Of a stretch of DNA of 64,000 nt, positions 45,772 through 57,839 are shown in pieces. Numbering within the stretch: the first letter of the stretch is position 1; each line of letters opens with the position of its first letter. The stretch comes from Hypomesus transpacificus (Eukaryota; Chordata; Actinopteri; Osmeriformes; Osmeridae), in contig NW_025813728.1 of NCBI RefSeq assembly GCF_021917145.1, forward strand, positions 344,515 through 408,514. Reading direction: 5' to 3'. Both the position numbers and the translations under genes were made by a program. The notes below the pieces were generated by a model. It was not told the origin of the DNA and searched no databases. It saw only the letters and a list, made by a program, of their open reading frames with translations.

Positions 45772-46671
45772 AATTTGTTGATGGGCATCTTTACAGAGTA
45801 TGTAGGTCAGTGGTCTGTAAGTGTCAGTAGATGTGCTACAGCAGTGAGTGATGCTTGCAATTTAAGCACACACACACACACACATGCACACATTTGCACA
45901 CACACACATTTGCACACACGCACAGTTGCAAACAAAGAACGGAATAATGACAAGCAACATTCATTGGTTTTTAAATTCTTTTTTTTTTCCTTCAGTTTTG
46001 GACAAGAAACATTCAATTTAGTCTTTTTGTGAATTTCAAGATCTTAATTACTTCCCAAACAGCTGATATTCTTAAGACTTTCCAGTGAGGTTAGGTTACT
46101 TTCTCTTAAAAAAATAGCACAATAAGGGTATTAATTTCTTCTTAGTTAACCAGAGGACAGCGTAGTTGTCGGTTGAAGAAGAACAGGGGACACGACAAGG
46201 AGTGTGAAGGTCGATCCAGGTGTGTGTGACAGGAGGAAGAACAACAAGAAGATATAGAGAACTGACAAATCTTCCCCTTCTTTAGATAGATACACCCTTG
46301 TCCTCCCTCACACTCACAGACGGCCAGTAAGGAGTGAGACGCAACACCATGAACAAGGAAGACACCGCTGAAGAACACAAGGTGGACAATGTTCAACTGT
46401 GAATTCTGGGGGGTTTTTTCGGTCGTTTTTTTCCGGCGAGGAAACACACCTTTCCTCCGTGCCTTACTCTGCGCCCTGACTCTCAGCTGTTGGACGTCAT
46501 CACTAGATTGTCTGACTAGAGCTTACAAGGGATGCGGTACGGGGAGGAAATGGAAGGTGACATCACAATGCGTTTATGAAAATATGTTAGGAATCAGAAT
46601 ATTGGTGTAGTAAAGGAGCTTCAGACCACTGTCGGCCAGAGCAGAGCAAAACCCCAAACGGTTGTAAACAT

Positions 46672-49600
46672 TTATTCGTCGTCGTCATCGTCCTCGTCAT
46701 CATCATCATCCTCATCATCCTCATCATCCTCGTCATCTTCCTCATCATCCTCGTCATCATCCTCATCGTCTTCATCATCGTCTTCATCATCCTCGTCGTC
46801 CTCGTCATCATCCTCGTCGTCATTATCCTCGTCATCGTTGTCAGGGTCGATCTTCCCAGACAGGACGTCCTCGACCCAGGTCTCCAGCTCGTCAGCAGTG
46901 GGCATGTCCTCGTCATCGTCCATCTCCAACCACACACTGTCGGCCTGTGGGAACGAGACACACAGAGTAGGGATATGGGCTTTCTAGCACGTTCCCACGC
47001 TGCTCCTACGACGCTCCTCGTCTGAAATCGATACCCAGACTGGGTTTGGCGGCGAAAGGTGTTATTCGCTGCGGAGCCACGCTAAACTAAGCTGCTTCTT
47101 TCAACCTTTTCTTCACTTCACTCCACAGACAAGGTAGACGTTGAAACTGTGTTAGGCCTGAAGACTTCCAAGCTGACTCTAACTGTATTCACATGCGCTG
47201 ACAGTCTAACAGTATGACAATCTTTTTTTTTGGTCTAGTTCGACTTGTTTCTAGTTTAACTGTAAATCTAGTGACTTGCTTTAACAAACAAAAACATTTA
47301 AATCCTTTCAAGGGAAATGTTCTTACTGCCAAATGTAATTGTTTCAAGCGGAAGCAAGCTCATTACTAAAAACTGTGTTTTTAATCTGAGAGGAAATGTT
47401 TGCAGCGCGATAGAGTTGTCCTTACATCCTCAACATCCACCACTCCGATCTGAGGAGAGGACAGGTCGATACCGAAGGTCTTCTCCCAGTAGGGCACGAG
47501 CTACAGGAGGACAGAGAAGGACGACACAGAAAGAGGACGTTTTGACAGTTATTCCTCACAGACAGAAACGTATATATTTCTAAGTCCAGCATTGTGCCCA
47601 TCCTGCTACTTCCCCAACAGACACAAACTGGAAAGATCCGGGTCTGTAAAAAACTTTTTTTTTTTTTTTCTACAGTGTCGATCGTTAAATCAATGGGCTG
47701 GTTCCCCCTCACCAGAGGGAAATCATCAGGGTCGATCCAGATGATGCTGAGGTCGGGGTTGTCCGTGTTCTCGCGGGCCACCTCCTTCAGGATCTCCAGG
47801 AACTCAAAACCATCTTGAGGAAAGGACAAAGGTGAGCTTATTACCAAATGCCTGATCGACCCTGAATGGAGCAACCGATTTTTGCCACCAGTAGCATGCC
47901 ATGTCAAAAACAGACAATAATCACAATGATAACAATAATGCTAACCAACAGTATCAAGACATAGTCAACTGCAGCTGCATCACACAAAACGACCACCACG
48001 CTACACCAGCCGTTAAGACGGTGCCTGTGATGGACGTGCTGTGAGGGGAGAAGCCACATTACCTGGGTCGTCCTCCTCAGCGAAGGCAACAATGTGCTCG
48101 CCGTCGATGTCATCCTCCTGTGAGAACAAGAGAACATCACATTTGTTCTCTTTGGGCCTTGCATTTACAGAGAACATCACATTTGTTCTCTTGGGCCATT
48201 GACTCAAAGTTTATTCAGTATTCTTTCTGAAGGTTCCAGATCTAATGATCTTTTAGCACAGGACAGGCAGGAAGTCACCCCAGTACTAGAGCTCAGTCTA
48301 CCTCAGTGTTGTCAGGTGACTGCAGATCAAAACACCCAGTACAGATCAAGAGGTTGTACGTTTAAATCCTAAGAATGAATGCTGCTTTGGGTAAAAAGCT
48401 CCTGCTAAATGAAGCAGATCGACTGTCTGAACCCAGTGTGATGTGGGTCGATATGTTCAGTTGGAGGCGTTCAGCAATCTTACCCAGACCTCGTACATGC
48501 TGTGAGGCTCCAGCTTCCTCAGGGTAGGCCTGTAAAGGAGAACAGCATGAACAAACCACAGAGTATCTGCTGAGGGGCTCTCTCCTCCTCTCTCTCCTCC
48601 TCTCTCCTCCTCCTTTCTCTCCTCCTCCTCTCTCTCCTTCTCCTCTCTCTCCTCCTCTCCCTCCTCCTCTCTTTCCTCTCTCCTCCTCTCTCTCCTCCTT
48701 CTCTCTCTCCTCTCTCCTACTCCTCTCTCTCCTCCTCCTCTCTCCTCCTCTCTCTCCTCCTCCTCTCTCTCCTCCTCTTCTCTCTCTTCTCTCTCCTCCT
48801 CTCCCTCCTCCTTCTCTACAGACAGGGATCTCAGGAGGAGCGGTTGTCTACCCTCCGCCCCTCCCCAGTCCTGCCGAGGGCGTGGCGCCCATGCCCCGCC
48901 CACCTGTCGTGCTCCTCGATGTAGTCCACAAGCTCCGCCTCCATGTAGGGCTTCCCTGGGATGGTGTCGGGCTCGTCCATGAAGGGCTCGTAGAAGTCCA
49001 CCTCGTTCAGCTTCAGCTTCAGTCTCTTGGCAATCTGGGAGGGGAACAATTCAAAAAGAGCTTTTCAAACAGTCCTTTTCTGTGGGAAACACTGGTATTC
49101 CCCCTAAGCAGCAGGCAGATCTACAGTCATGGGAATGCTTCTCATCCGGCAAAAGACGAATTTGGAGGTGGGGTCCTTTAACCTTGCACCTGGCCTCTAG
49201 ATGTCACTTGGACTTTCGGGTTAGGGTTAGGGTACCTTGGGGTCAAAGGTGGCGTAGAACTTGATGAAGGGGGTGAAACTCCTCGGCCGCGTCGTCGTAC
49301 TCGATGAAGTCTGGGGACAGAGGAACAGGGGATAATCCGTTTCTTCCCAGCGCCGAGAGATTCCAATCAGTCTTTGCCCTTGACTGCGTTGCCGCGGTAA
49401 CTTACGAGGAGACTTCTCGCTCTTGAAGTAGCCCACCAGCTTGATGTCCTCGTCGATGTTGAAGAAGCCCTTCAGCTCCCGCTCGTTGTCGATGATCTCC
49501 ACGGGGTCCTCGATCACCTGCGGGGGACAAAGATGGAAGGAGGGGAGGAGAGGAGGAGAGGAAGAGGGGAGGAGAGGAGGAGGGGAGGAGGAGAGGAGGA

Positions 49601-50869
49601 GGGGAGGGGGGGAGGAGGGGAGGAGAGGAGGAGGGGAGGAGGGGAGGAGAGGAGGAGAGGAGGAGAGGGGAGGAGAAGAGGAGAGGAGGAGGGGAGGAGG
49701 GGAGGAGAGGAGGAGGGGAGGAGAAGAGGAGGGGAGGAGGGGAAGAGAGGAGGAGGGGAGGAGGGGAAGAGAGGAGGAGGGGAGGAGGGGAGGAGGGGAG
49801 GAGAGGAGGAGAGGAGGAGGGGAGGAGGGGAGGAGGGGAGGAGAAGAGGAGGGGAGGAGGGGAAGAGAGGAGGAGGGGAAGAGAGGAGGAGGGGAAGAGA
49901 GGAGGAGGGGGAGGAGGAGTGAAGAAGGGGGGATGAGAGGTAAAGAGGTGGAGACAGTTCTGTGGCCTTCAGTTGGTCTCCGTCCACCCTTGAAATGTAG
50001 CGTGCGTTCCAGTTATCGACTTTTGACGTCGCATTTTTGTCCGCGATGGAAATGATCTGTCTTAAACCTACGTCGTACAAGAACTCCACCAGGGTGTCTG
50101 CAGCAAGCTCGCCATCGTACTCGATGATCTCGTTGTCGGAGAAAATGTATATGCTCTCCACTTCATCCAGACCTGAGGAGGCAGAGGGGGAGGGGCAGAC
50201 CAAGTTTAGGGGGTTGTGTAAAGATCTCTTAAAGATATACAGTCTGACACAGTCTCCGATTAGTGGTTGCATATGAGTATTAAAGGAAGCAGTTTTGCAA
50301 GGATTTTTTTCTGTAGAGATCTTTGGTGTTGTGAAACCCTCTTGTGCCCCTGCTGGCTTGTGTTCAGGTCATGAAGACGTTATACCTCCCGCAAACACTA
50401 GAGGGCAGAGCTCCATGTGATTTCTCATTAGAGAACTTTTTTGAGGGTGTGAAGGAAGTTTGCTGGTTATGTCATGCTTGATGCATGTGATTAAATTGGG
50501 TCGAACAAGTAAAACGCCTGCTTCCCTTTAAGAGAGTTCAATTTTAAGTACCTTTGCACATTTTCTTAGTGCAATTTGGTGGGTTAGTGGCCTTTTAGTA
50601 CTGATTTAGTACAAAAAGTGCCTTTTTAAATGGATTTATGTTACTAATGTTGACTGTTTTTCCACTGCAATTCTGCTACAACTGTGCAGATTTCACATCA
50701 GTGATATCCATCCTATCTGTGTGTAGATATATAGTACATATAAATACAGTAACTGTATATCTGAGTCAGGGCGAGGCCTCACCCAGCTTCTTGGCCACGG
50801 CTGAGTCCTTTTTCTCATCGACCAGAGCAAACCCAATGTCCTCGTCGTCCAGATCATCCAGCACCTGAG
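46672..50869 (-). CDS. casq1: Calsequestrin (casq1/casq2 family), 5' exon missing, one frameshift
   Basis: Ten exons on the - strand: 50783-50869, 50072-50172, 49406-49517, 49236-49310, 48904-49034, 48484-48529, 48063-48117, 47713-47813, 47426-47500 and 46672-46944. Motifs follow calsequestrin in order: [99 protein letters not shown], and the long Asp/Glu tail that binds calcium in the sarcoplasmic reticulum lumen. Features are mixed between casq1 and casq2, so the paralogue is uncertain. Exon 49236-49310 has 75 bp where phase demands 74: a run of five G (49269-49273, + strand) has one too many and shifts the frame. The signal-peptide exon is not seen in the window. Confidence 0.85.
48571..48819. 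repeat. Homopyrimidine tract (CTCCTC) in a calsequestrin intron
   Basis: About 250 bp of almost only C and T on the + strand, so purine in the calsequestrin transcript. It fills most of the intron between exons 48484-48529 and 48904-49034. Confidence 0.9.
49530..49921. repeat. Homopurine tract (GAGGAGGGGAG) in a calsequestrin intron
   Basis: About 390 bp of only G and A on the + strand, built of GGAGGAGGGGAG-type units, in the intron between 49406-49517 and 50072-50172. The strand bias is opposite to that at 48571-48819. The long Glu-Gly-Arg frames across it are repeat artefacts. Confidence 0.92.
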
Positions 50870-50879
50870 CTGCAAGCTG

Positions 50880-53570
50880 GAGGTGGGGAGGGAGGGAGGG
50901 CATTTAGTAAGTGCATACAATGAAAATATGTGGTACGTAAAAGCCAAAGTATTCTGGGTCTAAGTGTGAATGTTATGGTTTGCCATCTTGCAGTGACTGC
51001 CTCAGCCAACAAGCAGGTTATATTGGCTCAGCTCATTCATGTGTTTATGTTTAGAAATGCCTTCGTTTCAGATAGAACGATTCAGAACTTCCATAGCAGA
51101 CACACAGACATGGTCACACACACACACACACACAGACATGGTCACACACACACACAGGCATGGTCACACACACACACACGATCACACGCACACACACACA
51201 CGATCACACACACACAAGCTCTATGCATGGCATGAAACATATTTCCACCATACACCCACTGCCCACGGCATTTCCTCTCTGTTTCAAGGCCTTAAAAGCA
51301 AAAGCCTTAGATTGCTGCCTTGCACTTTCTAATTCTGTGCGAAACTGGAGCCATTGACAGACAGCCGCCGCCAGCCAATGGGAGTGCGGCAGAGGCAGCC
51401 AGGCGGGTAAAAAGGAGGGGCGGGACTTGGTCCAACTGTGTCAAAGGGTGGAGACGCCACAACAGGTGCAGAGAGAAGGAGCAGGGGGCTCACGCTCAGT
51501 ATAAGGGAACTCACTCAGCTCCAACACACACAGACACACACACATACACACACACATACACACACACATACACACACAGCCTCCCATACTTCCTAATTAC
51601 TGCTTAACTTACCTTTTATTACTTTTAACATCCCTGTAATTTCTGGCTAACGTTCTGTAACTGATAACATCTACCATACTCAAGCAGACAGTTGAAAATG
51701 ATCCATTATTTCGAAGGAGAAAAGTTCCCATTCAACCAGCGTCGGAAATGCTCAATACCTAGACAGAAGTAATCCAGCTCAGATAGCATTCACACAGGAA
51801 AACCATCTGCCAAGAATCTACAGTTCAACAGCATCGTGAGCGGCTAGTTATGTCTGCACACAAGCATGGCGCAGCAGCTATGAGATCTTGTCCCATCAGT
51901 GATTGATGACCACCACCACCATCCCTTCTACACGCTGTAGGAAGCTGATGGGACGAGTTGACAACTCTCATAGCAAGGCCTGCCTTGCTGTTTGCTTGAA
52001 AATGTTCCTAGATTGATGGATGAATGGATGAATGGATGAATGGATGATTGGATGGATGAATGAATGAATGAATGAATGGATGGGTGGATGGATGGATGGA
52101 TGAATGGGTGGATGGATGGATGAATGAATGGGTGGATGGATCATACTAATGTGTATTGTCTTTGCTTGAGAGAGAAAAGGATTCTAAACAGAATACATCA
52201 TTTGCCAGACAGACTGTAGACCAGAAACTCTGAGATGCACACAGCCCCAGCCTCAAACCCAGCCTCAGCCCCAGCCTCAGCCCCAGCCTCAGAGTCAGTT
52301 TGTGCAGAGAAGGGGGTCACAGAACACTATCTACACATCTACTGGATGTTCTCTCACTCCACTTGATTGGGCTTTCTTTGATTTCTTAATTTTGACTTCA
52401 AATCGCTTTGATTTCGTTCATGACAAACGTCACAGTTCTGTCAAAACGGAACTATGAAACACGTTTAGGCCTGTCAGAATGAAACATGAATCATCCAAAC
52501 GTCCAAGTGAGAGATAGAACCACCAGTAGCTACAGCGACCCCCATCTGGAAGCCCGTGGTGTTGCGTGGCCAGCGGACACAGCTGGAGCAGAGATGGTCC
52601 TAGACGTACCTGGTAGGTCACAGCAGCAGGGCTCGTGAGCAGCTGCAGAGAGAAGTCATGCTTTAGGGCACAGGACCACATAAGTCATTCACCAGCTGTG
52701 TGGGACAAAGGTTTGGGCATTTCAAGCCGCCATACTCAGGTCAGCACAGCAACAAGGTCATAGAGCCCCCAGCGGGTCATGGAGGACATCATTGTCATTC
52801 ACCTTGTCAGGTTCTGTAGGACAAAGACTTCAACACAGGCTGTGATTATCAGGTCAACACTGCAAGGGCATTCATTTCCAGCAGGTACTTTGGGACATCA
52901 CTGTCATTCACCTTTTTTGAGGTACTGTAGGACAAAAACTGTCATTATCAGGTCAAAAACTGCAAGGTCATCCACGATTCACCTTCTCCACAAGACAAGG
53001 TCATTCATCTACAAAGGTTGTTCACCTCCTAAGCTGGGGTCGAGATCCATGCTACCACGCTGATGGACCAGCACATGCAGGGATGATGAACTACAAACAT
53101 GGAGGCAGAGTGACCTTAGGACTACAAAAGACACACCCCACAACTTGGTATCAACGTTTGAGACCCTAGATTGCGACAAGGATGAGGATTTTGTCAATAT
53201 TTTTGGGGACGTATACAGATGCCATCTCCACAACCCTGTAGTCTAACCCAAACCCCTGACCTCAACACTGAAGACTCCCTCCCATCCTTTCTGCTACGTA
53301 GCCCCCCCCCTCCCCCCCAGGGCTGCCTATATTAGCTTCCCATGGGTACGTATGTATATATGGCTGTGAGGCTAACGGCAGGTCAGAAGGAGGGGGGGGG
53401 GGGGGTGTTAGGCTATATCACAACTATATAAGGAGTCTGGTGAGAAGTCTTGTCTACCTCAGACAGGACTGACGGGGGCGGGGGGGCAGGGGGCGGGGTG
53501 GCAGGGGGCGGGGGGGCAGGGGCTGGGGGGGCAGGGGGGTGGGGGGGATTTGAGGAGGAGAGGGTAAAGA
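50880..53570. other. No supported gene; CA and GATG repeats
   Basis: CA microsatellites lie at 51107-51218 and 51526-51580, and a GATG/GAATG repeat at 52016-52140. Between them, 51360-51510 is GC-rich with CCAATGGGAG, a GC box (GGGGCGGGAC) and TATAAGG, promoter-like elements with no coding exon next to them. A G-rich stretch (53470-53550) has repeated GGGG runs. Confidence 0.5.
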
Positions 53571-54473
53571 AGTGGCCTGCCAGACACCTTATCCCCGAGC
53601 GAACACTTGCTTGAAGTCTGTCACACCATCAATCATGTTCTCCCTCTTGCACACGCAGACCCTTCTCCCCAATGTTCTCAAATGTGTCTGTCTTGCTCTT
53701 GCTCTTCTTACTTTCCTTCTTTTTCTTTCTCTCAGCCGTCAATTTTCCCTGTACTTTCTTAAACACATGTTACTCTCTCTCTCTCTCTGTCTCTCTCTCT
53801 CACTCTTTACCTCTCTGTCCTCTCCAACTCTTGACCTGACCCTGCTGGAATGAGAGCCAAATAAAAGTGGGAGGTCTTGGCACCTGTTCCCCCGAGCAGT
53901 CTTGCCACAGTCATTAGGGCAAAGTGTGACTAGTTAGCCCACTTTGGAACAGAGCGAACAGAGACAGAGAGAACAGAGACAGAGAGAAAGGCAGAGAGAA
54001 CAGGAGAGAGGGAAAAGTATAAACTGTGTGAACGTGATTCGGTAACACTTTAGATCCTTCAATCTCCATCCCTCTGTCCGACTCTCTCCTCCTCCTCCCT
54101 ACATCTTCCCCTCTCGTCCCTTCATCCATCCTTCTGTCCAACTCTCTCCATTTCCTCCCTTCATCTTCCCTTCTCGTCCCTTCATCCATCCCTCCCTGTT
54201 CTGTCACGGTAGCTTCACCGGGTAGCCTCCACAATCTGTGTCTCTGTCTGTCTGCGACTCTCCATTTCCTCAGTGTTTGGTGGGTCCTAAGTGAATCAAC
54301 GCATGTCATGCGATGAGTCACACGTCTTTCACAGTGTTTGTGTATATGTGTGTGTGCGTTTGATTCATCACCGCGTGTCTGTGTGTACAAGTGTGTGTGA
54401 CTGCACGGGGATCTGCGTGTGTTTCTCTGTGTGTGTGTGTGTGTGTGTGTACAGAGATCTGTGTGTGTTTCTC

Positions 54474-54513
<40 letters not shown>

Positions 54514-55480
54514 CAGTGATCTGTGTGTGTGTGGATCTGTATGTGTGTACGGAGATCTGTGTGTGTGTGTGTGTACAGAGATCTGTGTGTGTGTGGATCT
54601 GTATGTGTGTACGGAGATCTGTGTGTGTGTGTGTTTGTCAGTGGATCAATATGTGTGTGTGCACAGTTGTGAAGTGAGTGTGCTGAGTGAGAGCTGGGCT
54701 GGCAGTGCAGGAGGCCTCTTGGTCATGTGCTCTCTAGCTGCACAACTGTTGTTGTTCTGCTCGTGCCACTCAACAGCAGTGGGGATGTCGTTGAAATGTA
54801 ATTATCAGAGGTATGGAGAACGAAATGTGTGTGTGTGAGTCCATAGGCAGGTTGAATCCAATTCAATTCCAACCCAGATGTAGGTTCAAACATCATTTGA
54901 ATAATCCATCTAAATTGCAAAACGCATACTTTAAAGTCTTCAAAATGGTTTGCCGTGTTGCTTCCCCATTCAGCACTATGCTGAACATGAATACTGACCA
55001 AGAATGTGATGGGGACACGGCATGTGTCACTTTGGGACCAATATGGCCGTGTTTGGTTACCATGACTCGGGAGCTGGGACTCCTCCCTCCACACAGTCCA
55101 CACCTTCAGCAGATTCCCTCTCCTCTTCTCCTACCTCTTTTCCTTCCTCTCAAACTCTCTCCTGCTCTTCTCTTCATCCTCTCCTCCTTGTCAATTCCTC
55201 CCTCCCCTCCCTTCCTTCCCTCCTCCCTCCCCCCTCCCTGTGTGTGTTAGTGATGTCCTAGAGCCGTTGGGTTACCTAACAGCCAGCTAGCAGCCTATGA
55301 AAGATTCAGGTACAGAGGCAAACGAAACCAGGAAAACACACTTGGCTGTGCTGGAGGCATAGACTGAGGCATGACAACACACACACACACACACACATCC
55401 CAACTCACACTGTACTTCTTTGTGCTCGAAGCAGATTTCAAAACATGGCAAACACACACACACACTCCATCATGTTATGT
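53571..55480. other. No supported gene; GT repeats
   Basis: A CT-rich patch lies at 53771-53825 and an interrupted GT microsatellite at 54340-54660 with ACAGAGATCTGTGTG spacers. Frames of alternating Val and Cys there are repeat artefacts. No exon-like segment with splice signals was found. Confidence 0.5.
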
Positions 55481-55482
55481 GA

Positions 55483-55615
55483 AGGCATACACACTGGTTA
55501 CTTGCACACACACTAGTCACTTGCATACACACTAGTCACTTGCATACACACTAGTCACATGCCTACACACTAGTCACTTGCATACACATTAGTCACTTGC
55601 TCATACACTAGTGAC
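55483..55615. repeat. Tandem repeat of ACTAGTCACTTGCATACAC type
   Basis: About six copies of a unit near 21 bp with small variation. Confidence 0.8.
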
Positions 55616-55816
55616 TAAGTATTGTAGCACAAAAACAGTCAGAAAAAAATCTTTAGGAATGGTTTGAGATGAAGGGTTCTTGGACCAAACAAATGTACCC
55701 AAACTACCAAGGACTCTGGCAGGGGAACAGGCTTAGTGAGACACTCATGGACAGCACAGAGATCCACCACCATCTGTTCATGACTCATGTTGACAAAATA
55801 AGCACCGCCTAATAAA

Positions 55817-56108
55817 TATCAGACATCTAACCAACCGACCAATGCCCTCGCATCTTGCCGATCAGACATCTAACCAACCGACCAATGCCCTCGCATCTTG
55901 CCGATCAGACATCTAACCAACCGACCAATGCCCTCGCATCTGGCTGATCAGACATCTAACCAACCGACCAATGCCCTCACATCTGGCCGATCAGACATCT
56001 AACCAACCGACCAATGCCCTCGCATCTTGCCGATCAGACATCTAACCAACCGACCAATGCCCTCGCATCTTGCCGATCAGACATCTAACCAACCGACCAA
56101 TGCCCTCG
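55817..56108. repeat. 43-bp minisatellite, about seven copies
   Basis: Exact 43-bp units begin ATCAGACATCTAACCAACCG and contain ACCAATGCCCTCGCATCT, with very few differences among copies. The array runs straight into a SINE. Confidence 0.9.
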
Positions 56109-56225
56109 CAAGCAGGGTGAAGTGCCTTGCCCAAGGACACAACGTCATTTGGCTCAGCCAGGAATCGACCTGGCAACCTTCAGATTACTAGCCCGATTCC
56201 CTAACTCAGCCACCAGACTCCCACA
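56109..56225 (-). repeat. tRNA-Leu-type SINE fragment
   Basis: Reading the - strand: GGCTGAGTTAGGGAATCGGG head and GTGTCCTTGGGCAAGGCACT body. The tail end is replaced by the 43-bp minisatellite. Confidence 0.8.
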
Positions 56226-56585
56226 TGTCTTTGCCTGTCACACACACAAGGCCGTCACTTTGGATAAGTGCTAAATGAACACATTTATTTTATTCCGTTC
56301 TTGTCTATGGCCACACGGTGCTCAGATGGGCAGAAGTGGATCAGTGTAGTGACACATACTTGGCACGGTTCTGCAACGCTTTTGAACATGTACCTGAACA
56401 CTGAGGTTACTGAACGCTGCCTTGCTGCTGCTGCGACTCCCGCCGGCTTTTCAGGAGGTAAAACAAGGGAATAACAAGGGAACAGGTTTTTCAGTTCACT
56501 CGTTTTAAAGATTAATGATGCACTTTGCTCAACTGTCTTCTCCCACTGTTTCTTCCCATGAATAAGAGATAGAGTTACGGCAGAC

Positions 56586-56812
<227 letters not shown>

Positions 56813-57135
56813 AGACTGAACATGCCGACCTCAGGAAATCGCCCTCGCCCCTCCTGTGGTCATGGACGGAGCTAGACATTGGGTTTGTGCTGAACGACCA
56901 AAGGGGTTACGATGGAGTCAATTATTTCTCTGTTCTCTCAACGACAGTATTAGCCAGTGAACACGTAACAAGATTACACGTGGCACCATCTTCCAGTAAC
57001 AGGCAGACCCATTGCAAACTGATACACTGTCGATCAGGCGACAGACAGACAGACAGACAAAGAGAGAGAGAGTTGAGAGGAGGAGGTCAGTGACAGGGTT
57101 AAGCTTGGGAACGGAAGGTTTATAATAGACCCACA

Positions 57136-57828
57136 CAGCCAGCCAGTCCAGCAGTCAGCCAGCCCAGCAGTCAGCCAGCCCAGCAGTCAGTCAGCCCAGC
57201 AGTCAGCCAGCCCAGCAGTCAGTCAGCCCAGCAGTCAGTCAGCCAGCCAGCAGTCAGCCAGCCAGCAGTCAGCCAGCCCAGCAGTCAGCCAGCCCAGCAG
57301 TCAGTCAGCCCAGCAGTCAGCCAGCCCAGCAGTCAGCCAGCCCAGCAGTCAGTCAGCCAGCCAGCAGTCAGCCCAGCAGTCAGTCAGCCCAGCAGTCAGT
57401 CAGCCAGCCAGCAGTCAGCCAGCCCAGCAGTCAGCCAGCCCAGCAGTCAGCCAGCCAGCAGTCAGCCAGCCAGTCCAGCAGTCAGCCAGCCCAGCAGTCA
57501 GCCAGCCCAGCAGTCAGTCAGCCAGCCAGCAGTCAGCCAGCCCAGCAGTCAGCCAGTCAGCCCAGCAGTCAGTCAGCCCAGCAGTCAGCCAGCCAGCCCA
57601 GCAGTCAGCCAGCCATCCCAGCAGTCAGCCAGCCCAGCAGTCAGCCAGCCCAGCAGTCAGTCAGCCCAGCAGTCAGTCAGGCCAGCAGTCAGTCAGGCCA
57701 GCAGTCAGTCAGTCAGCCCAGCAGTCAGCCAGTCAGCCCAGCAGTCAGCTAGCCAACAGCCAGCCAGTCCAGCAGTCAGCCAGCCAGCCCAGCAGTCAGC
57801 CAGCCCAGCAGTCAGTCAGCCAGCCCTC
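57136..57828. repeat. CAGCCAGCCCAGCAGTCAG minisatellite, about 690 bp
   Basis: A shuffled array of CAGTCAGTCAG, CAGCCAGCC and CAGCAGTCAG blocks without a fixed period. It is bounded by unique sequence at both ends. Confidence 0.9.
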
Positions 57829-57839
57829 AGCATACTGAC

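Noticed and set aside
45807-46016. Small open frames around the CA-rich stretch
   Set aside because: Repeat-driven, with no conserved counterpart frame in the sister block at about 39000-39150.
46587-46961. 124-codon Met-Thr-Arg-rich frame on the - strand
   Set aside because: It is an alternative frame of the acidic calsequestrin tail; the Asp/Glu frame is the real one.
49219-49233. Telomere-like GGGTTAGGGTTAGGG
   Set aside because: Only about two and a half units inside a calsequestrin intron, too short for an interstitial telomere claim.
52612-52644. 33-bp exon-like segment on the - strand (LLTSPAAVTYQ) with good splice borders as a calsequestrin 5' exon
   Set aside because: It has no resemblance to the calsequestrin N-terminus and would not supply the signal peptide; left unassigned.
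54291-54838. Val-Cys-rich frames on the + strand
   Set aside because: They are translations of a GT microsatellite.
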